From Mesorhizobium sp. (GTDB lineage: Bacteria; Pseudomonadota; Alphaproteobacteria; Rhizobiales; Rhizobiaceae): a stretch of DNA of 64,000 nucleotides. Both the position numbers and the translations under genes were made by a program. Under the pieces are notes generated by a model. That model was not told where the DNA came from and made no database searches. It was given only the letters and a program-made list of their open reading frames with translations. Where the stretch lies: NCBI GenBank assembly GCA_004017535.1, contig SAJS01000007.1:186001-250000 (forward strand), given 5' to 3'. This document shows, in pieces, positions 34,376 through 42,669 of this stretch (within the stretch, counting starts at the first letter, position 1; each line of letters begins with the position of its first letter).

Positions 34376-35470
34376 ATGGACATCGCCAATCCCAGCGTTT
34401 CGATCCAGGACCTGTCGCTCAATTTCGGCGCCGTCTCGGTGCTGCAGACGCTCAACCTGGATGTCGCCGAAGGCGAGTTCATCGTGCTGCTCGGTCCGTC
34501 CGGCTGCGGCAAGTCGACCTTGCTCAACTGCATCGCCGGCCTGCTCGACATTTCGGACGGCCGCATCTTCATCAAGGGCAAGAACGTGACCTGGGAGGAG
34601 CCGAAGGATCGCGGCATCGGCATGGTGTTCCAGTCCTATGCGCTCTATCCGCAGATGACGGTGGAGAGGAACCTCTCCTTCGGCCTGCGCGTCGCCGGCG
34701 TGCCCAAGGACGAGATCGCCAAACGCATCGCGCGCGCCGCCGAGATCCTGCAAATCGAGCCGCTGCTTCAGAGGAAGCCCTCGGCGCTTTCGGGGGGCCA
34801 GCGCCAGCGCGTGGCGATCGGGCGGGCACTGGTTCGCGACGTCGATGTCTTCCTGTTCGACGAGCCGCTCTCCAATCTCGACGCCAAGCTGCGTTCGGAA
34901 CTGCGCGTCGAGATCAAGCTGTTGCACCGCCGCCTGCAGAACACGATGATCTACGTCACCCACGACCAGATCGAAGCGATGACGCTGGCCGATCGCATCG
35001 CGGTGATGAAGGGCGGCGTGATCCAGCAGCTCGACGCGCCGCAGACGATCTACAACCGCCCCGTCAACCGCTTCGTCGCCGGCTTCCTCGGCTCGCCGGC
35101 GATGAATTTCATTGACGGCAGGCTGGAGAAGGACGGCGACTACTGGCACTTTGCCGTCGAGGACGTGCGCATCCCCCTTGCGACCTATGCCTTCGAGAAG
35201 GAGCCGGCGCCAGGCCCCTCGGTGTTCGGCATCCGGCCCGAGCATGTCGCCTTCAACAGCGGCACGGGCTGGCCATTCGCCGCGACGGCCAATGTCGAGG
35301 TCGTGGAGCCCATGGGTTCCGATACGCTGGTTTGGCTGAAACTCGGCGGGCAGAACTTCACCGTGCGCGTCACCTCCGAACGCACGCCGAAGAACGGGGA
35401 TCCGGTCAGCGTCGGCTTCGATCCGATGCGCGCCTCGCTCTTCGACGCTCAAACCGGCAATCGAATTTAA
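34376..35470 (+). CDS. CUT1 sugar ABC transporter ATP-binding protein (MalK/UgpC-type)
   Basis: 364 aa from ATG 34376, chosen because AAAGGA ends 5 nt upstream; ATGs at 34370 and 34373 are equally in frame. Walker A GPSGCGKST near 42-50, Q-loop FQSYALYPQMTVERN, signature LSGGQRQRVAIGRAL, Walker B FLFDEPLSNLDA and switch His in VTHDQIEAM. C-terminal regulatory TOBE-like domain from about 245 (FGIRPEHVAF, LVWLKLGGQ). Energises the importer formed by the two preceding permeases. Confidence 0.94.
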   Translation: MDIANPSVSIQDLSLNFGAVSVLQTLNLDVAEGEFIVLLGPSGCGKSTLLNCIAGLLDISDGRIFIKGKNVTWEEPKDRGIGMVFQSYALYPQMTVERNLSFGLRVAGVPKDEIAKRIARAAEILQIEPLLQRKPSALSGGQRQRVAIGRALVRDVDVFLFDEPLSNLDAKLRSELRVEIKLLHRRLQNTMIYVTHDQIEAMTLADRIAVMKGGVIQQLDAPQTIYNRPVNRFVAGFLGSPAMNFIDGRLEKDGDYWHFAVEDVRIPLATYAFEKEPAPGPSVFGIRPEHVAFNSGTGWPFAATANVEVVEPMGSDTLVWLKLGGQNFTVRVTSERTPKNGDPVSVGFDPMRASLFDAQTGNRI

Positions 35471-35501
35471 TCTCCCAGGACCAACCGAACGGACAGGACA
35501 G

Positions 35502-36254
35502 ATGAACTGGTCATTCCAACTCTACAGCGCCCGCAATTTCCAGCCATGGGACAGCGTGGTGAAGATGCTCGGCGAGCTCGGCTACAAGCAAGTGGAGGGT
35601 TTCGGCGGCGTCTATAACGACCCGAAAGCCTTCCGCGCCGAGCTCGACAAGAACGGGCTGGCGATGCCGACCGGGCATTTCTCGATCGACGCGCTGGAAA
35701 ACGACTTCGAGGGCGTGCGCAAGATCGCCGACGCGCTCGGCATCACGCTCTTGATCTGCCCCTATCTGATGCCCGACCAGCGCCCGTCGGACGCCGCCGG
35801 CTGGCGCGGTTTCGGCGAGCGCCTGGCCAAGGTGGGCGAGACGGCGAAGAAGGGCGGATACGGCTTTGCCTGGCACAATCATGATTTCGAGTTCAAGGCC
35901 CTTGCCGACGGCTCGCTGCCGCAGGACCACATCCTGTCCGCCGCACCCGATATCGGCTGGGAAATGGACGTCGCCTGGGTGGTGCGCGGCGGCGCCGATC
36001 CTCTGCCCTGGATCGAAAAACACGGCAAGCGCATCGTTGCCGTGCACGTCAAGGATATCGCCAAGCCGGGCGAGGGGCTGGATGAGGACGGCTGGTCCGA
36101 TGTCGGCCACGGCACGATCGACTGGGCAAGCCTTTTCAAGACATTGCGCGCCAAGAGCGCGGCGCAGTATTTCATCATGGAGCAGGACAACCCCAACGAC
36201 ATCGAGCGCTACGCCCGGCGCTCGATCGCGACGGCCAAGAGCTGGCAGGAGTAA
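35502..36254 (+). CDS. Sugar phosphate isomerase/epimerase (IolE/3-keto-sugar type TIM barrel)
   Basis: 250 aa, xylose-isomerase-like TIM barrel. Likely metal/catalytic residues are in FAWHNHDFEF (His, Asp, Glu near 121-130), IGWEMDVAWVVRGG (Glu, Asp near 150), AVHVKDIAKP (His, Asp) and YFIMEQDNP (Glu near 226). Encoded 31 bp after the ABC ATPase gene and 5 bp before a Gfo/Idh/MocA dehydrogenase, a combination found in inositol and keto-glycoside catabolism. Substrate and reaction (isomerase, dehydratase or glycoside eliminase) cannot be fixed from sequence. Confidence 0.86.
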   Translation: MNWSFQLYSARNFQPWDSVVKMLGELGYKQVEGFGGVYNDPKAFRAELDKNGLAMPTGHFSIDALENDFEGVRKIADALGITLLICPYLMPDQRPSDAAGWRGFGERLAKVGETAKKGGYGFAWHNHDFEFKALADGSLPQDHILSAAPDIGWEMDVAWVVRGGADPLPWIEKHGKRIVAVHVKDIAKPGEGLDEDGWSDVGHGTIDWASLFKTLRAKSAAQYFIMEQDNPNDIERYARRSIATAKSWQE

Positions 36255-36259
36255 TCGAA

Positions 36260-37402
36260 ATGGCAGACAAGCTTGGCGTCGGCGTCATCGGCTGCGGCAA
36301 CATATCGAAGGCATATTTCTCGCTGGCGCCGCTGTTTCGCGGCATCAAGATGCGCGCCTGCGCGGATATCAACATGGATGCGGCGAAAGCGCGGGCAAAG
36401 GAGTTCAAGCTGCGCGCCGAGACGGTCAACGATCTACTCAAGGACGACGAGATCGACATCATCGTCAATCTCACCATTCCGGCGGTGCATTACGAAGTAT
36501 CGAAGCAGGCGCTCGATGCCGGCAAGCATGTCTATTCGGAAAAACCGTTCGTTCTGTCGATCGAGGAAGGACTCGACCTCAAGAAGCGAGCCGAGAAGAA
36601 GGGCCTGCGCATCGGTTCGGCGCCGGACACTTTCCTCGGCGGCGCGCACCAGCTGGCGCGCGAGCTGATCGACAGCGGCAAGCTCGGCAAGATCACCAGC
36701 GGCACATGCCATGTGATGGGCCACGGTATGGAGCACTGGCATCCCAATCCGGACTTCTTCTTCCAGCCGGGCGCCGGCCCGGTGCTCGACATCGGCCCTT
36801 ACTATGTCACCAACCTGATCCAGCTGATCGGGCCGGTGAAACAGGTGGCGGCTTTCGCAACGACACCGGCCAAGGAGCGGACGATCAGCTCCAAACCGCG
36901 CGCTGGCGAAAAAATCCCGGTGAACACGCCGACCACCATCCATGCGCTGCTCGAATTCGCCAATGGCGCGGTGATCACGCTCAACACCTCCTGGGACGTC
37001 TGGAGCCACGGCCACGCGCCGATGGAGCTCTATGGCGAGTTGGGCAGCGTCTTCGTGCCGGACCCGAATTTCTTCGGCGGCGAGGTGCGCTTCACCGACG
37101 CGGCCAAGCCGGTGAAGAAGCTGCCGAAATGGAATCATCCGTTCGGCGTGCCGAACGAGATGCACGGCCAGGGCATGATGGCCAATTACCGCACCGCCGG
37201 CCTGGCCGACATGGCGATCGCGATCGCCGAAGGGCGGCCGCACCGCTGCTCGATGGAGCTGGCGCTGCACGCCGTCGATGTCATGACCGGCATCCTGCGC
37301 TCCGGCGAAAGCGGCAAATACGTCGCCATGCAGACGAGCTGCGAGCGGCCGGCCGCGCTCGGCGTCAAGGACGCGAAGGCGCTGCTGGCCACGAAAAACT
37401 AG
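36260..37402 (+). CDS. Gfo/Idh/MocA family oxidoreductase
   Basis: 380 aa starting at ATG 36260. Rossmann motif GVIGCGNISKAYF near 9-21; conserved EKPFVLSIEEGLDL near 95-108 (the family Glu-Lys-Pro); active-site-type block GPVLDIGPYYVTNLIQLIGP near 174-193 (Asp and Tyr in the usual helix). Probably NAD(P)-linked oxidation of the sugar taken up by the CUT1 system, next to the TIM-barrel isomerase. A stem-loop-rich spacer follows before the aldo-keto reductase. Confidence 0.9.
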   Translation: MADKLGVGVIGCGNISKAYFSLAPLFRGIKMRACADINMDAAKARAKEFKLRAETVNDLLKDDEIDIIVNLTIPAVHYEVSKQALDAGKHVYSEKPFVLSIEEGLDLKKRAEKKGLRIGSAPDTFLGGAHQLARELIDSGKLGKITSGTCHVMGHGMEHWHPNPDFFFQPGAGPVLDIGPYYVTNLIQLIGPVKQVAAFATTPAKERTISSKPRAGEKIPVNTPTTIHALLEFANGAVITLNTSWDVWSHGHAPMELYGELGSVFVPDPNFFGGEVRFTDAAKPVKKLPKWNHPFGVPNEMHGQGMMANYRTAGLADMAIAIAEGRPHRCSMELALHAVDVMTGILRSGESGKYVAMQTSCERPAALGVKDAKALLATKN

Positions 37403-37512
37403 GTGGCAACCCCTCTCCCCGTTTCGGCGGGGGGAGGGTAAGGTTAGGGGCAAGCATCGATTCAATTCTGTTCAGCGGCGGTTGCCGCGTTGCCCCAATC
37501 CCGAGGTTTCCC

Positions 37513-38559
37513 ATGTCCTACGTCGCCGCCGAAAACCGCTACGAAAAGATGATCTATAATCGCTGCGGCCGGTCCGGCCTGAAGCTGCCGGCGATCTCGC
37601 TCGGGCTGTGGCACAATTTCGGCAACGACACGCCGCACCGGACCAAGCAGGCGATCGTGCGTCGGGCTTTCGACCTCGGCATCACGCATTTCGACCTCGC
37701 CAACAATTACGGCCCGCCGCCCGGCTCGGCGGAAACAGCGTTCGGCGAGATCCTGCGAACCGATTTCGCCGCCTATCGCGACGAGATGATCATCTCGACC
37801 AAGGCCGGCTACGAGATGTGGGCCGGTCCCTATGGCGAATGGGGCAGCCGCAAATATGTGCTGGCGAGCCTCGACCAGAGCCTCAAGCGCATGGGGCTCG
37901 ACTATGTCGACATCTTTTATTCGCACCGCTTCGATCCCGAGACGCCGCTGGAAGAAACGATGGGCGCGCTCGACCACGCCGTGCGCTCCGGCAAGGCGCT
38001 CTACGCAGGCATCTCGTCGTACAATTCGCAGCGCACGCGCGAGGCGGCCGACATCCTGCGGCAGCTCGGCACCCCTTGCCTGATCCACCAGCCAAGCTAT
38101 TCGATGCTCAACCGCTGGGTCGAAGAGGACGGGCTGCTTGACACGCTGGAGGGGCTGGGCATCGGCTCGATCGTCTTCTCGCCGCTAGCGCAAGGCATGC
38201 TGACCGACAAATATCTCGGCGGCATTCCCGAGGGCAGCCGCGCGTCGCAAGGCAAGTCGCTCAGGCCGGCCTTCATCAACGACAAGTCGATCGCCAACAT
38301 CAAGGCGCTCAACGCTATTGCCGCTCGCCGCGGCCAGACACTGGCGCAGATGGCGCTGGCCTGGGTGCTGCGCAAGGGCCGCGTGACCACGGCCCTGATC
38401 GGCGCCAGCCGGCCGGAACAGGTCGAGGATTGCGTCGGCGCGCTCAAGGCGCTTGAGTTCTCCGATGCCGAGCTTACCGAGATCGATACTTACGCGCGTG
38501 AGTCCGACATCAACCTCTGGGCCGCCTCCGCCGAACGCAAAGGGCCGCCGCGCAAGTAG
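37513..38559 (+). CDS. Aldo-keto reductase, L-glyceraldehyde 3-phosphate reductase-like (YghZ/MgrA family)
   Basis: 348 aa from ATG 37513; the long same-frame extension upstream is not a gene. AKR tetrad Asp61, Tyr66, Lys97, His138 (FDLANNYGP, STKAG, YSHRFDP). Text matches the AKR14/YghZ type: AISLGLWHNFGND, GPYGEWGSRKY, VFSPLAQGMLTDKYL, GASRPEQVEDCVGAL. Likely reduces an aldehyde or keto sugar phosphate with NADPH. It ends the sugar operon but is 110 bp after the dehydrogenase gene, so may be read from its own promoter. Confidence 0.9.
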   Translation: MSYVAAENRYEKMIYNRCGRSGLKLPAISLGLWHNFGNDTPHRTKQAIVRRAFDLGITHFDLANNYGPPPGSAETAFGEILRTDFAAYRDEMIISTKAGYEMWAGPYGEWGSRKYVLASLDQSLKRMGLDYVDIFYSHRFDPETPLEETMGALDHAVRSGKALYAGISSYNSQRTREAADILRQLGTPCLIHQPSYSMLNRWVEEDGLLDTLEGLGIGSIVFSPLAQGMLTDKYLGGIPEGSRASQGKSLRPAFINDKSIANIKALNAIAARRGQTLAQMALAWVLRKGRVTTALIGASRPEQVEDCVGALKALEFSDAELTEIDTYARESDINLWAASAERKGPPRK

Positions 38560-38693
38560 CGACTGGCCGGCGAACCGTCGGCGCCCAGCGGGCTGCGGAA
38601 ACAGTGGCAAAATCACTCGTTCGTCGCTATCTCAGGGGAAATTGAAGTCCTTGGCATGCGGTCGCGCGTGCAAGCGTCGATTGGGCGAGCAAG

Positions 38694-39098
38694 ATGACGG
38701 CAAGAGATGCGCTGACCAAGAACCAGCTCTGCGTGCTCGAGAAGCTCGAGGCGTCCAGCGGGCCGCTCAGCGCCTATACGCTGCTCGACCAGTTGCGCGA
38801 GCGCGGTTTTCGCGCGCCGCTGCAGGTTTACCGGGCGCTCGACACGCTGGTGAAGTCCGGCTTGGTTCACCGGCTGGAAAGCCTCAATTCCTTCGTCGCC
38901 TGCGCCGAGCCGCACGACCACAGCCATTCGATGACCGCCTTCGCCATCTGCGACAATTGCGGCCAGGTGACCGAAATGTCCGACCATGACGTCGGCCACC
39001 GGCTGGATGAATGGGTGCGCTCGACGGGATTTGCGGCGAAGAAGGCGGTGATCGAGTTTCGCGGGGTGTGTGCGAAGTGCAGGGCTGAGGCGGCGTAA
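38694..39098 (+). CDS. zur: Fur-family regulator, Zur-like
   Basis: 134 aa. Winged helix about 8-65 (LSAYTLLDQLRERGFRAPLQVYRALDTL, core GFRAPLQVYRAL), then a metal/dimer domain with HDHSHSM near 79-85 and two Cys pairs CDNCG (about 94-98) and CAKC (about 125-128) for the structural zinc. Short size and CxxC spacing fit Zur-type zinc regulators rather than Fur; the assignment is by pattern. ATG 38694 follows CGAGCAAG; its targets are not visible here. Confidence 0.8.
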   Translation: MTARDALTKNQLCVLEKLEASSGPLSAYTLLDQLRERGFRAPLQVYRALDTLVKSGLVHRLESLNSFVACAEPHDHSHSMTAFAICDNCGQVTEMSDHDVGHRLDEWVRSTGFAAKKAVIEFRGVCAKCRAEAA

Positions 39099-39108
39099 GT
39101 ACGCCGAT

Positions 39109-39252
39109 ATTCAGGTGAGGCCGGCTTGCAAATGGCGGCTTCCTGCGCTTCCGGTGCTCACGTACTTAAGTACGCTCCGCTCCGGTTCTCGGAACCCACC
39201 TTGTTTGGTCGCTTCGCGCCCGTCTTCGACTCCAGCTCGGCCTGACCTGAAT
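39109..39252. mobile_element. MITE-like repeat with terminal inverted repeats, copy 1
   Basis: 144-bp element with ends ATTCAGGTGAGGCCGGC and GCTCGGCCTGACCTGAAT (imperfect inverted repeats of about 17 bp) and a central GTACTTAAGTAC palindrome. About 90 bp near the left end matches copy 2 at 57933-58050 almost exactly; this copy carries about 26 extra bp. Sits between the Zur-like gene and the 3' end of polA. Confidence 0.75.
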
Positions 39253-39280
39253 CTCGACGCACTTACGGGCGCGGTGCGAG

Positions 39281-42244
39281 TTAATGCGCCTCGTCCCAAT
39301 TGTTCGCCGCCCGGGCGTCGACATGCAGCGGCACCGACATTGAGACCGCCGGCATCGGCGCGTTTTCCATCACCTTGCGTACCACGGGAATCGTGGCTTC
39401 GACTTCCGCTTCCACGGTTTCGAAGATCAGTTCGTCATGCACTTGCAGCAGCATGCGGGCCGAGAGTTTCGCTTTCTCCAGGGCCTCTTCCATATGCACC
39501 ATGGCGCGGCGGATGATGTCGGCGGCGGTGCCCTGGAGCCTGGCGTTGATCGAGGCGCGCTCGTTGAAGGCGCGGACCGACGGGTTGGACGATCGTATCT
39601 CCGGATAGTGGATGCGCCGGCCGAAGATGGTTTCCACGAAGCCGTTTTCCCGCGCGTAGGCCTTGGTTTCCTCGATATAGTCGCGGATGCCAGGGAAGCG
39701 CTCGAAATAGCGCTTGATATAGGCGCCGGCCTCGTCGCGCGGGATCGACAGTTGGTTGGCGAGGCCAAAGGCCGAGATGCCGTAGATGATGCCGAAATTG
39801 ATCGCCTTGGCGCGCCGGCGCACCTCCGAAGGCATGCCCTCGACGGGCACGTTGAACATTTCCGACGCGGTGATGGCGTGGATGTCGGCGCCGTCGGCGA
39901 AGGCCTGCTTGAGCTGGGGGATCTCGGCGACATGGGCAAGCACGCGCAGCTCGATCTGGCTGTAGTCGGCCGAGACCAGCTTGTGGCCCTTCTCGGCGAT
40001 GAAGGCGGTCCTGATCTTGCGGCCCTCGGCGGTGCGGACCGGAATGTTCTGGAGGTTGGGATCTGAGGATGACAAGCGGCCCGTGGTCGTCGCGGCGAGC
40101 GCGTATGAGGTATGCACGCGGTTGGTGCAGGGGTTGATGAAGCCGGGCAGAGCGTCGGTATAGGTCGACTTCAGCTTGGTGAGCTGACGCCAGTCGACGA
40201 TCTTGCGCGGCAGCTCATGGCCTTCGGCGGCGAGGTCTTCCAGAAGCTGCGCCGAGGTTGACCACTGGCCGGTCTTGGTCTTCGAGCCGCCCGGCAGGCC
40301 CATCTTGCCGAACAATATGTCGCCGAGCTGTTTGGGCGAGCCGATGTTGATGCGCTCGCCGACGATGCCGTAGATCTCTTCCTCGACGCGGGCAGCGCCC
40401 TGCGCCAGCTCGCCCGAAAGCCTGGACAGGATCTGCCGGTCGACCGAGATGCCGCGCTGCTCCATGCGGGCAAGCACCGGCACGAGCGGCCGTTCCAGCC
40501 GCTCGTAGACGGAAACGAGGCCCTTGGCGGCGAGCCGGGGCTTCAGCAATTGCCACAGTCGCAGCGCCAGATCGGCCTGTTCGCCGGCATAGGCGGTCGC
40601 GCGCTCGATATCGACCTGGTCGAAGCCGATGGCGCTCTTGCCCGAGCCGGCAAGTTCCTTCTTCGAGGCCGGCGCGTGGCCGAGCCACTTCTCCGATAGC
40701 GAGGCGAGGTCATGACCGCCGGAGGTGCCGGCGTCGAGCACGTAGGAGATCAGCATCGTGTCGTCGAACGGGCCGACCTCGATGCCGTGCCGGCTCATCA
40801 CGACGATGTCGTATTTCATGTCCTGCACGATTTTCAGGACCGAGCGGTCCTCGAGCAGCGGCTTTAGCAGCGCCAGCGCCTCGCGGATCGGGATCTGGTT
40901 CTCCAGCATGCCCCCGCCAAGCAGGTCGCCATTGCCGCTCTTGTGGACGAGCGGCACATAGACGGCGCGACCCGGCGCGATCGCCATGGACAGGCCGATG
41001 AGATCCGCCAGCATCGGGTCGGACGAGCTGGTCTCGGCATCGAAGGCGAGGATGCCGCCCTCGCGGGCTTCGGCTATCCAGGCCTTGAGGGCCGCCGCAT
41101 CGCGGATGGGCGCATAGGCCGAAGGGTCGATCTTGCTCGCCGAGGCTTGTTCCAGCCGCAGCGCGGACAGGAGCGATGGGGTGTCCCCCTGCGGCGGCGC
41201 GTCCTCGCCCCTCGTGGCTGGCGAGGCGGGTTTCGCTTCGCCGTTTGATTGAGGCACTGCCTGCCTTGGCGGCGCGCCGGCGCCGACATCGGGGCCGTGC
41301 GCGGCATCGGCGCGCTCGATGGTGACGGCGGAAGCCTGGACGTCGCCGATCTCGGTCGCGGTCGCCTCGGCGACGCGTCGCGTCAGCGTGGTGAATTCCA
41401 TAGTCTTCAGGAAGCCGATCAGCTTCGGTCCGTCCGGCGCGTGCAGCACAAGGTCGTCCAGCCCCTCCTTCAGCGGCACATCGTTCTTCAGCGTCACCAG
41501 CTGACGCGAAATGCGGGCTTTGTCGGCATTGGCGATGATGGTCTCGCGCCGCTTGTCCTGCTTGATCTCGGAGGCACGCGCCAGCAGCCCGTCAAGGTCG
41601 CCGAACTGCTCCAGCAGCTGCGCCGCGGTCTTCGGGCCGATGCCGGGCACGCCCGGCACGTTGTCGACCGAGTCGCCGGTCAGCGCCTGCAGGTCGATCA
41701 TCTTTTCCGGCGGCACCCCCCATTTCTCGATCACCTCGGGGATGCCGATCTGGCGGTCCTTCATCGGGTCGTACATGCCGACAGTCGGGCCGACCAGCTG
41801 CATCAGGTCCTTGTCGGAGGAAATGATGGTGGTGTCGGCGCCAATCTCGCAGGCGAGCCGGCAATAGGTTGCGATGATGTCGTCGGCCTCGAAACCCTCC
41901 ATCTCGATGCAGGGCAGGTTGAAGGCCACGGTCGCCTGGCGGATCAGCCCGAATTGCGGGATCAGGTCTTCCGGGGGCGCCGAGCGGTTCGCCTTGTATT
42001 CCGGGTAGAGATCGCTGCGGAACGTCTTCGAGGAATAGTCGAAAATGACGGCGAAATGCGTCGGCACGATGCCTACATTGGTGTTGCGAGCGTCCTGCAT
42101 CAGCTTCCAAACCATGTTGCAGAAGCCAAGCACGGCGCTGGTCGGCAGGCCGTCGGATTTGCGGTTGAGCGGCGGCAGCGCGTGGTAGGCACGGAAAATG
42201 TAGCCGGAGCCGTCGACGAGGAAGAGGTGGTCGCCTTTTTTCAT
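39281..42244 (-). CDS. polA: DNA polymerase I
   Basis: 987 aa from ATG 42244. Order of domains: 5'-3' nuclease (1 to about 300; HFAVIFDYSSKTFRSDL, GVPGIGPKTAAQLLEQFG), then a 3'-5' exonuclease (about 385-590, with FDAETSSSD giving the Asp-x-Glu pair), then the polymerase domain with motif A LVSADYSQIELRVLAHVAE, motif B RRRAKAINFGIIYG and motif C LLQVHDELIFE. Longer than E. coli Pol I mainly through a low-complexity linker near 335-385. Functions in gap filling and repair. No strong ribosome site at the start; upstream ATG 42286 is less likely. Confidence 0.97.
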   Translation of the reverse strand: MKKGDHLFLVDGSGYIFRAYHALPPLNRKSDGLPTSAVLGFCNMVWKLMQDARNTNVGIVPTHFAVIFDYSSKTFRSDLYPEYKANRSAPPEDLIPQFGLIRQATVAFNLPCIEMEGFEADDIIATYCRLACEIGADTTIISSDKDLMQLVGPTVGMYDPMKDRQIGIPEVIEKWGVPPEKMIDLQALTGDSVDNVPGVPGIGPKTAAQLLEQFGDLDGLLARASEIKQDKRRETIIANADKARISRQLVTLKNDVPLKEGLDDLVLHAPDGPKLIGFLKTMEFTTLTRRVAEATATEIGDVQASAVTIERADAAHGPDVGAGAPPRQAVPQSNGEAKPASPATRGEDAPPQGDTPSLLSALRLEQASASKIDPSAYAPIRDAAALKAWIAEAREGGILAFDAETSSSDPMLADLIGLSMAIAPGRAVYVPLVHKSGNGDLLGGGMLENQIPIREALALLKPLLEDRSVLKIVQDMKYDIVVMSRHGIEVGPFDDTMLISYVLDAGTSGGHDLASLSEKWLGHAPASKKELAGSGKSAIGFDQVDIERATAYAGEQADLALRLWQLLKPRLAAKGLVSVYERLERPLVPVLARMEQRGISVDRQILSRLSGELAQGAARVEEEIYGIVGERINIGSPKQLGDILFGKMGLPGGSKTKTGQWSTSAQLLEDLAAEGHELPRKIVDWRQLTKLKSTYTDALPGFINPCTNRVHTSYALAATTTGRLSSSDPNLQNIPVRTAEGRKIRTAFIAEKGHKLVSADYSQIELRVLAHVAEIPQLKQAFADGADIHAITASEMFNVPVEGMPSEVRRRAKAINFGIIYGISAFGLANQLSIPRDEAGAYIKRYFERFPGIRDYIEETKAYARENGFVETIFGRRIHYPEIRSSNPSVRAFNERASINARLQGTAADIIRRAMVHMEEALEKAKLSARMLLQVHDELIFETVEAEVEATIPVVRKVMENAPMPAVSMSVPLHVDARAANNWDEAH

Positions 42245-42423
42245 GCCGGCAGGGATAGCGCGGCCGGACGTCGCGGTCCATGCCAAAGGCAGTGGAACCC
42301 ACCGGTTGCGGCAACACCCCTGACAGATCCTGTCCGGCCGGAAATTGGGCGCTCACGGTCATGTTACAAAAGTGTAATTTTCATGCCCTTGAATCGCCAC
42401 GTTCACAGACCCAAATACACGTC

Positions 42424-42571
42424 ATCGGCAGTTTTCGCCGAAGTCCGGAGCAAGGCCCGTCCCCCGCCTATCCCGGGCAAACTGCGGCAGCCTATCCCCC
42501 CTCTCCGGGCTGCCGCATCGTTTCGAGTAAAGGCCGCCGTGGTTCCCCCTCCACCACGGCGGTCTTCTTTT
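42424..42571 (+). ncRNA. Candidate small RNA with three C-rich hairpin loops upstream of polA
   Basis: In the 425-bp gap between polA and the M20 peptidase gene. A promoter-like CTTGAA (42388-42393)-N17-CCAAAT (42411-42416) points to a start near 42424. Three stems follow: GCCCG/CGGGC with a CCCCCGCCTATCC loop, TGCGGCAGCC/GGCTGCCGCA (42483-42492, 42508-42517) with a C-rich loop, and a terminator stem ending in T-rich DNA at 42571. C-rich loops can pair with Shine-Dalgarno sequences, as in alphaproteobacterial regulatory RNAs. No protein-coding signal is seen. Family membership is not assigned. Confidence 0.5.
42534..42571 (+). terminator. Rho-independent terminator
   Basis: CCGCCGTGGT (42534-42543) pairs with ACCACGGCGG (42553-42562) around a 9-nt TCCCCCTCC loop, followed by TCTTCTTTT. 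It ends the candidate small RNA, since no + strand gene lies immediately upstream. Confidence 0.8.
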
Positions 42572-42669
42572 ATGTTGTGGCAGCGATTGCCCGGGGTGGT
42601 CCAACAATCACGGCTTTTCGTTTTCGGCGTGGCCCTTTAGGGTCTGCCCAAAATCGAAAGGCAAAAAGC

